Made by a program: the position numbers and the translations under genes. Source: Methanobacteriota archaeon (lineage in GTDB: Archaea > Hydrothermarchaeota > Hydrothermarchaeia > Hydrothermarchaeales > JAADFM01). Taken from it: a DNA stretch of 9,718 nt. The notes below the pieces were generated by a model. The model did not search any database, was not told where the DNA came from, and worked only from the letters and a program-made list of their open reading frames with translations. The stretch is from the NCBI GenBank assembly GCA_013152845.1, contig JAADFM010000013.1:1-9718 (forward strand), written 5' to 3'. Positions 5,261-9,718 of this stretch are shown here, piece after piece. The number at the start of each line of letters is the position of its first letter. Position 1 is the stretch's first letter.

Positions 5261-7151
5261 TGCTGTACCCCCCTTCCTCATATTCTTCCTCGGGGCGGCC
5301 TTCCTGCCCTTCATCAACGGCCACCTGAGGAAGGCATACATCATGCTCGTTCCCACCCTGGCACTTCTGGACCTCTATTACATGACCCAGCAGACCTCCT
5401 GGGCGGTCAACGTCTTCGGTTTCAACGTGGTCCTCCTCCATGCGGACAGGCTGAGCCTTGTGGTGGGCTACATCTTCGGGATGATAGGCTGGCTGGCCAT
5501 CCTCTACTCCCTCAGGGTGGAGGAACCCGGGCAGCTCATCTTCGCCTTCCTGTACGTGGGCTCCTCCCTGGGGGCGGTCTTTGCAGGCGACCTCTTCAGC
5601 CTCTTCGCCTTCTGGGAGGTCATGGCCTTCACCTCGGTGATGCTGGTCTTCTACGACCGGTCCAAGAGGTCCGTGGACGCAGGCTTCCGCTACATCCTCT
5701 TCCACGTCTTCGGCGGCACCCTTCTTATGGCAGGCATCGTCATCCACTACATCACCACCGGCAGCATCGACGCCACCATGGTGGAGATGGGCACAACCAC
5801 CCTCTCCAAGGTGGCCTACGTGGCCATGCTCCTGGGGGTCGGGCTCAACACCGCCTTCATCGGCCTGCACACATGGCTGCCGGACTCCTACCCCAAGTCC
5901 ACCATCTACGGCGGTGTCTTCATGTCGGTCTTTACAACAAAGACCGGGGTCTATGCCCTGGCAAGGCTTTTCACCTACGAGTTCACCGAGAACATCCACC
6001 ACGTGGACAACCTCATCTTCCCGGTGGCGGCCATGGGGACCCTCATGGTGGTCTACGGCGTCGTCTTCGCACTCCAGCAGAACGACATCCGCAAGCTCCT
6101 CTCCTACCACATCATCAGCCAGGTCGGCTACATGGTGGCCGGGGTGGGTCTCGGGACCGCCATGGGCATAAACGGGGGCATCGCCCACGTCTTCAACCAC
6201 ATCCTCTACAAATCCCTCCTCTTCATGACCATGGGTGCGGTCATGTACAGCACGGGCCGGCGGCATCTCACCGAGCTCGGAGGCATCTGGAGGAAGATGC
6301 CGGTGACCATGGTGGCCGCCATGGTGGCCGCCTTCTCCATCTCCGGGGTGCCTGGCTTCAACGGTTTCGTGAGCAAGGGTATGGTCATCGATGCCGCCGC
6401 CGAGCTGGGCAGGGAGGCGCTGGAGGCCGGCCACATGGCAGCAGCCCAGGGCTTCCAGGTCCTCTGGCTCGGGATGCTCCTCGGGTCCATAGGTACATTC
6501 CTGTCCTTTTTGAAGCTGACCTACTTCACCTTCTTCAGGCCCAACGAGTACGGGGAGGAGGTGCCCTGCAAGGGTGACCCGCCGTGGCCCATGCAGCTGG
6601 CCATGTCCATTACCGCCTTCCTCTGCGTATTCTACGGCCTGTTCCCCCAGTACCTCTACCGGTGGCTCCCCTATGACGTGGCGGCCACAGGCTACGACGT
6701 GATAGACTACGGCATCGCCCACGTCTCTGGCACTGCCCAGATCCTGGCCATGACGGCCTTCACATTCTTCGTCCTTAACAAGTACTTCGAGCCGCATGTC
6801 ATGATAAGCTATGACCTGGACTACTTCTACCGCCTCTTCGGCAGGTTCACCCTCTGGAGCTTCAACGTGCCCATATCCGGGTTCGGCAGGTGGACCGAGA
6901 AGGTCTTCTTCGAGAGGATACCCTATATGATAATGTGGTTCACCAGAAACCCCTACGCCGCCCTGAAGATCATCTGGCGTGCGGCCACCGGCAGGGACGT
7001 CTCAAAGGACAGGGAGGCATTCCCCAACATCCCACTCCGGATGGAGGTGGTTAGCAACACCGCCCTGATGGCCCTCCTCCTGTTCATTGCTTATATTCTT
7101 ATTCTCCTGTATGCAGGAGGCATATCCAGGCTGGGAGGTGGGGTGCTGTGA
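5253..7151 (+). CDS. Na+/H+ antiporter subunit D-like (NuoL position) protein with long C-terminal extension
   Basis: A 632-residue polytopic membrane protein of the NuoL/MrpD superfamily. It matches the branch annotated as Na+/H+ antiporter subunit D, with HADRLSLVVGYIFG (63-76), FAGDLFSLFAFWEVMAFTSV (110-129), HTWLPDSYPKSTIYGGVFMS (206-225), KLLSYHIISQVGYMVAGVG (281-299) and HVFNHILYKSLLFM (312-325). Key charges are Glu122 (helix 5), Lys230 (helix 8), Lys320 and Lys375 (helix 12). The usual helix 7 lysine before the HxWLPD motif is Asn199. After about residue 470 comes an extension with a helix (near 491-509), an aromatic and basic stretch (DLDYFYRLFGRF near 521-532; WFTRNPYAALKIIWRAATG near 562-580) and a last helix near 602-621. 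This could act like the lateral helix of NuoL, which would place the protein at the far end of the membrane arm. AAGGAGGG upstream supports the start. The stop overlaps the nuoN start (GTGA). Confidence 0.9.
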   Translation: MTSAVPPFLIFFLGAAFLPFINGHLRKAYIMLVPTLALLDLYYMTQQTSWAVNVFGFNVVLLHADRLSLVVGYIFGMIGWLAILYSLRVEEPGQLIFAFLYVGSSLGAVFAGDLFSLFAFWEVMAFTSVMLVFYDRSKRSVDAGFRYILFHVFGGTLLMAGIVIHYITTGSIDATMVEMGTTTLSKVAYVAMLLGVGLNTAFIGLHTWLPDSYPKSTIYGGVFMSVFTTKTGVYALARLFTYEFTENIHHVDNLIFPVAAMGTLMVVYGVVFALQQNDIRKLLSYHIISQVGYMVAGVGLGTAMGINGGIAHVFNHILYKSLLFMTMGAVMYSTGRRHLTELGGIWRKMPVTMVAAMVAAFSISGVPGFNGFVSKGMVIDAAAELGREALEAGHMAAAQGFQVLWLGMLLGSIGTFLSFLKLTYFTFFRPNEYGEEVPCKGDPPWPMQLAMSITAFLCVFYGLFPQYLYRWLPYDVAATGYDVIDYGIAHVSGTAQILAMTAFTFFVLNKYFEPHVMISYDLDYFYRLFGRFTLWSFNVPISGFGRWTEKVFFERIPYMIMWFTRNPYAALKIIWRAATGRDVSKDREAFPNIPLRMEVVSNTALMALLLFIAYILILLYAGGISRLGGGVL

Positions 7152-8632
7152 ACTACGCTCTCCTCCTGCCGGAGGTCATAGTCCTCCTCGGTGCCCTCTA
7201 CGCACCCCTGCTCGCATTCAGGATGAAGGAGCAGGACAGGTATCTCGTGGGCTACTGGGCTGTGGGCACCCTCCTCCTGGCCCTTGCTGCCTGTCTGCCC
7301 CTCCTCAATGATACCGGGACCCTGTTCAACGGGTTCCTGATAATCGATGCCTATGCCATGCTCTTCAAGCTGGTGTTTCTGGCAGTGGCGGTCCTCACGG
7401 CCACCGCCTCCATCACATATGTGAGGAAGGACCCCAACAACGGGGAGTACTATACCCTCATCCTCTTCGCCACCCTGGGCATGATGCTGGTGGCCTCGGC
7501 AGGGGACCTCATCACCCTCTATGTGGGCATCGAGCTGGCCGGGATATCCACCTATGCCCTGGCAGCCTTCAGGAAGACCGACAAGAGGTCCACCGAGGCG
7601 GCCATGAAGTACTTCATCTCCGGGGCCTTTTTCTCGGCCATGCTCCTATTCGGCATATCCCTGGTCTATGGTATCGCCGGCTCCACCAACATAGCTGCGG
7701 TGGCGGGGATGATGGCCAGCGCCGACGTGACATTTGTCCCCTTCGCACTTGTGGCCATGCTGTTCCTCATGGCAGGTTTCGGGTTCAAGATGGCTGCCGT
7801 GCCCTTCCAGATGTGGGCACCCGATACATACGAGGGGGCGCCGGATACCATCAGCGCCTTCCTGGCAGCGGGCTCCAAGAAGATGGCATTTGCCGCCGCC
7901 TTCAGGGTCTTCCTTGTCTCCCTCATCGTCCTCAGGGCCGAGTGGACCGTCATCCTCGGCCTGATGGCCGTGGTCTCCATGACCTTCGGCAACGTGGTGG
8001 CCCTGGCCCAGAAGAACATCAAGAGGATGCTCGCCTACTCTTCAATCGCCCAGGCCGGCTACCTCCTGGTAGGCCTGGTGGTGGCTGCCCAGCTGGGAGC
8101 CGTGGGGCAGCTGGGCCTGGCATCCAGTATCCTGCACATATTCGTCCATGCCTTCATGAAGGGCGGGGCCTTCATCGCAGTGGCGTGCGCATCCTACATG
8201 ATGGTGGGGGACAAGGTGGAGGACTACATGGGCCTCTCCAAGAGGGCCCCGGTGACGGCCCTGACCATGATGGTGTTCCTGATATCCCTTGCAGGCATCG
8301 TACCCCTGGGCGGGTATGTCTCGAAACTCTTCATCCTCATCGCCGCCTTCAAGGCCGGGGGCTGGATGGTGTTCCTGGGCATCATGCTGGTCCTCAACAG
8401 CCTGGTATCCATGTACTACTATGGCCGGGTCATCAAGAACATGTACTTCCAGCTCCCGGGTGGCGGGTTCCTGGAGCACGGCCAGCATCCCCCGGAAGTG
8501 GAGAGGCTGGAGGAACCCCTGGGGTTCGTCATCCCCCTGGTGGCGGCCGCAGCGGTGGTGATGCTGATAGGCATCTATCCGGTACCTTTCATCGAGATGG
8601 CCCAGGCAGCCGCTGCCGCCATCATACCTTAA
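7148..8632 (+). CDS. nuoN: NADH/F420H2 dehydrogenase subunit N (ND2 type)
   Basis: A 494-residue, 14-helix antiporter-like subunit and the last gene of the complex I block. Signature residues are Glu129 in helix 5 (ITLYVGIELAGISTYALAAF), Lys214 in helix 7 (GFGFKMAAVPFQMWAPDTYE), Lys244/245 in helix 8 (AGSKKMAF) and Lys393 in helix 12 (GGYVSKLF). These match the proton-path residues known for NuoN. APDTYEGAPD and NIKRMLAYSSIAQAGYLLVG are typical of the N branch rather than L or M. The start is GTG 7148, overlapping the previous stop as GTGA, with GGAGGTG at 7134-7140 as ribosome binding site. A Lys338 in HAFMKGGAFIA adds a further charge in the membrane centre. The gene ends at TAA 8630-8632, and the DNA then turns AT-rich with a promoter for the next gene, marking the end of the operon. 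Confidence 0.97.
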   Translation: MNYALLLPEVIVLLGALYAPLLAFRMKEQDRYLVGYWAVGTLLLALAACLPLLNDTGTLFNGFLIIDAYAMLFKLVFLAVAVLTATASITYVRKDPNNGEYYTLILFATLGMMLVASAGDLITLYVGIELAGISTYALAAFRKTDKRSTEAAMKYFISGAFFSAMLLFGISLVYGIAGSTNIAAVAGMMASADVTFVPFALVAMLFLMAGFGFKMAAVPFQMWAPDTYEGAPDTISAFLAAGSKKMAFAAAFRVFLVSLIVLRAEWTVILGLMAVVSMTFGNVVALAQKNIKRMLAYSSIAQAGYLLVGLVVAAQLGAVGQLGLASSILHIFVHAFMKGGAFIAVACASYMMVGDKVEDYMGLSKRAPVTALTMMVFLISLAGIVPLGGYVSKLFILIAAFKAGGWMVFLGIMLVLNSLVSMYYYGRVIKNMYFQLPGGGFLEHGQHPPEVERLEEPLGFVIPLVAAAAVVMLIGIYPVPFIEMAQAAAAAIIP

Positions 8633-8636
8633 CCTA

Positions 8637-8643
8637 TTTATAT
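8637..8643 (+). promoter_or_regulatory. Archaeal TATA box for the LEA14-like gene
   Basis: TTTATAT lies in the short AT-rich gap after nuoN. With usual archaeal spacing, transcription would begin near 8664-8668, leaving a leader of about 15 bases that holds the ribosome binding site GGGGTGA (8669-8675). It is the only promoter-like site found in a real intergenic gap. No clear TFB recognition element can be named. Confidence 0.6.
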
Positions 8644-8668
8644 CCGGCGGGGCAGATTTCATCTAAAC

Positions 8669-8675
8669 GGGGTGA
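8669..8675 (+). promoter_or_regulatory. Ribosome binding site deciding the LEA14-like start
   Basis: GGGGTGA stands five bases before GTG 8681. An in-frame GTG at 8672 lies inside the site itself and would add three residues; it is unlikely to be the start. Confidence 0.55.
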
Positions 8676-8680
8676 ATCAA

Positions 8681-9448
8681 GTGACGGATGAGGCCAAGGA
8701 GAGTACGCCGAAGAAGGGGACATCGCCCCTGAAGATAATAGGGATAGGCGTCATCGTACTCATCCTCCTGGTGTTCCTGGGTGCAGCCTACATATACTTC
8801 GGTGTCATAAGGCCCCTCCAGGGCCTTGACATCCAGCCCGGGCAGATGCGGCCGGTATCCTTGAGCCCGAACGTGGTTATCGAGGGAACTTTCATTATCA
8901 CCAACCCCGGAGGGGAGACCAGGATACCGAAAATCGACCTGGACCTATATGTGGGCGAAACACTCATCGCCTCGGGGGAGGTGCCCGAGACGGTCCTGCC
9001 GCCCGGCTCCACAGAGTCCGTAAACGTCAACTTCGTATCCGATATGAACGTATTCAGCCTGATTCTCCTACTGGAGAGCAAGAAGAGCCAGGATGTCAGG
9101 GTGGGCGGGAAGATACATTCCAGACCCATTGCCATACCCATCCCGAAGCTGCCTGTCCCGGTGGACCTGGCCGAACTCCTGGGGCCTATTGATGCGCTGA
9201 AAGGGACGCCCGTCTTCCCCATGCTTTCCACCCTCGAGAAGAATCCTGACCTCACAGTAGGGGAGGCCCTGGAATCGAGGGAGTTCATCGAAGGGATGGA
9301 GGCCTCTATAGGACGGGACATCACCGACCAGGAGATTGCCCAGCTGAGGGACTTCTTCGAGGCGCAGGGAATGCTGGACATGAAGGCCGATGAGGTGATT
9401 AACAACCCGGCATTCCTGGAGATGTACCAGATGGTCACGGCCCAGTAG
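8681..9448 (+). CDS. Membrane-anchored LEA14-like (LEA_2/WHy domain) protein
   Basis: A 255-residue protein with a charged N-terminus (MTDEAKESTPKK), one transmembrane helix (about residues 18-41) and an extracytoplasmic or membrane-side beta-rich domain (about 47-160). The domain resembles the LEA14/WHy fold: VIEGTFIITNPGG (66-78), with the typical NP after a beta-strand; KIDLDLYVGETLIASGE; PPGSTESVNVNF; and a closing VGGKIHSRPIAIPIPKL. The last 75 residues are predicted mostly helical and acidic (TLEKNPDLTVGEALESREF onward) and I do not recognise them as a known domain. LEA14-like proteins are common in euryarchaea as desiccation-related or lipoprotein-like domains with no defined reaction. 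The gene has its own TATA box and a short leader, so it is probably regulated apart from the complex I operon. The start is GTG 8681, chosen by ribosome-binding spacing. The domain call is fairly sure; the role is unknown. Confidence 0.8.
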   Translation: MTDEAKESTPKKGTSPLKIIGIGVIVLILLVFLGAAYIYFGVIRPLQGLDIQPGQMRPVSLSPNVVIEGTFIITNPGGETRIPKIDLDLYVGETLIASGEVPETVLPPGSTESVNVNFVSDMNVFSLILLLESKKSQDVRVGGKIHSRPIAIPIPKLPVPVDLAELLGPIDALKGTPVFPMLSTLEKNPDLTVGEALESREFIEGMEASIGRDITDQEIAQLRDFFEAQGMLDMKADEVINNPAFLEMYQMVTAQ

Positions 9449-9478
9449 GGCATGACGGGTTTCTAAAACAGGGCCGCA

Positions 9479-9718
9479 TCACATATACATCCACACGGCT
9501 ATCAGGCACGCCAACCCTGCCCCGGCTGTTATGACCGATGGCAGTACGAGGTTCCTGGTAAGAGGACCTGAGCCGCTGATTCTTGCCAGGAGTATCTTGT
9601 TCAGGGTACTGGTCATGGAGGAGAGGATTCCCGCATAGGCCGCCGTCTGCACGCTCATCGAGCCTTTGACGGCAAAAGACGCCAGGGAGGCCACCACGGC
9701 GGCGCTGGATACAAGACC
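9479..9718 (-). CDS. DUF4010-like membrane protein, C-terminal end (5' truncated by window)
   Basis: The reading frame on the minus strand is open from the right edge (9718) to TGA at 9481-9479, giving 79 residues. It has two or three hydrophobic segments and no convincing start inside the window, so the gene continues beyond the edge; a GTG at 9697 is only an internal codon. The peptide begins GLVSSAAVVASLASFAVKGS and continues with AAYAGILSSMTSTLNKILLA, then a basic turn (SGSGPLTRN) and a final helix ending VWMYM. This pattern (GLxSSxAV, then a helix ending in T/N-x-x-x-K) resembles the end of DUF4010 proteins, membrane proteins often fused to or paired with MgtC/SapB domains; their transport role is unproven. 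It converges on the LEA14-like gene with a 30-base gap. The membrane-protein call is firm; the family name is tentative. Confidence 0.65.
   Translation of the reverse strand, partial: GLVSSAAVVASLASFAVKGSMSVQTAAYAGILSSMTSTLNKILLARISGSGPLTRNLVLPSVITAGAGLACLIAVWMYM

Noticed and set aside
5211..6797. A very long open frame on the minus strand opposite the 632-residue antiporter gene, and similar long antisense frames at 1120-2001 and 3494-4591.
   Set aside because: Their translations are rich in His, Gly, Glu and Asp without domain motifs. They mirror highly conserved + strand genes, and GC-biased third positions explain the lack of stops.
7104..7119. Perfect inverted repeat CTCCTG-TATG-CAGGAG near the end of the long antiporter gene.
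   Set aside because: It is only six base pairs, lies inside coding sequence, has no T-run, and is followed by a coupled gene; it is likely chance.
9449..9478. Possible terminator in the 30-base gap between the convergent genes.
   Set aside because: There is no T-rich stretch on either strand beyond a short TTTCT/AAAAC and no convincing hairpin.

Overview
The window is an archaeal complex I (F420H2 dehydrogenase, Fpo/Nuo) operon on the + strand. Two accessory genes follow at the right end. The archaeal assignment rests on four things: a TATA box (TTTATAT, 8637-8643) about 25-28 bases before the inferred transcript start of a short-leader gene, GGTGA/GAGGTG ribosome binding sites, a nuoJ split into two genes as in methanogen fpo operons, and the absence of nuoEFG between nuoD and nuoH. 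The DNA is GC-rich and favours AGG for arginine. A euryarchaeal or Thermoplasmatota-type organism is plausible, but no marker here fixes the lineage.

Layout: the 3' end of nuoC (1-150), nuoD (160-1311), nuoH (1321-2307), nuoI (2315-2732, with a one-base frameshift near 2574-2577), nuoJ N-terminal half (2729-2989), nuoJ C-terminal half (2989-3249), nuoK (3246-3551), an MrpD-like antiporter subunit (3554-5050), a 68-residue two-helix membrane protein (5054-5260), a 632-residue MrpD/NuoL-like antiporter subunit (5253-7151) and nuoN (7148-8632). All junctions are overlaps of a few bases or gaps of under 10 bases, so the block reads as one translationally coupled transcript whose promoter lies upstream of the window. 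A separately promoted gene for a membrane-anchored LEA14-like protein follows (8681-9448). A convergent gene resembling the C-terminus of DUF4010 membrane proteins enters from the right edge (9479-9718, minus strand).

How they work together: NuoC, D and I form the peripheral connecting arm, passing electrons through two 4Fe-4S clusters to a quinone or phenazine site between D and H. H, J1/J2, K, N and the two antiporter-like subunits form the ion-pumping membrane arm. The unusual point is that typical NuoL and NuoM are replaced by two Mrp-type (Na+/H+ antiporter subunit D) proteins with a small two-helix protein between them, giving a hybrid Fpo/Mrp complex. The electron donor module (F420, ferredoxin or other) is not in the window.

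There is no gene-free stretch longer than about 50 bases. I saw no tRNA, rRNA, CRISPR array, insertion sequence or convincing terminator.
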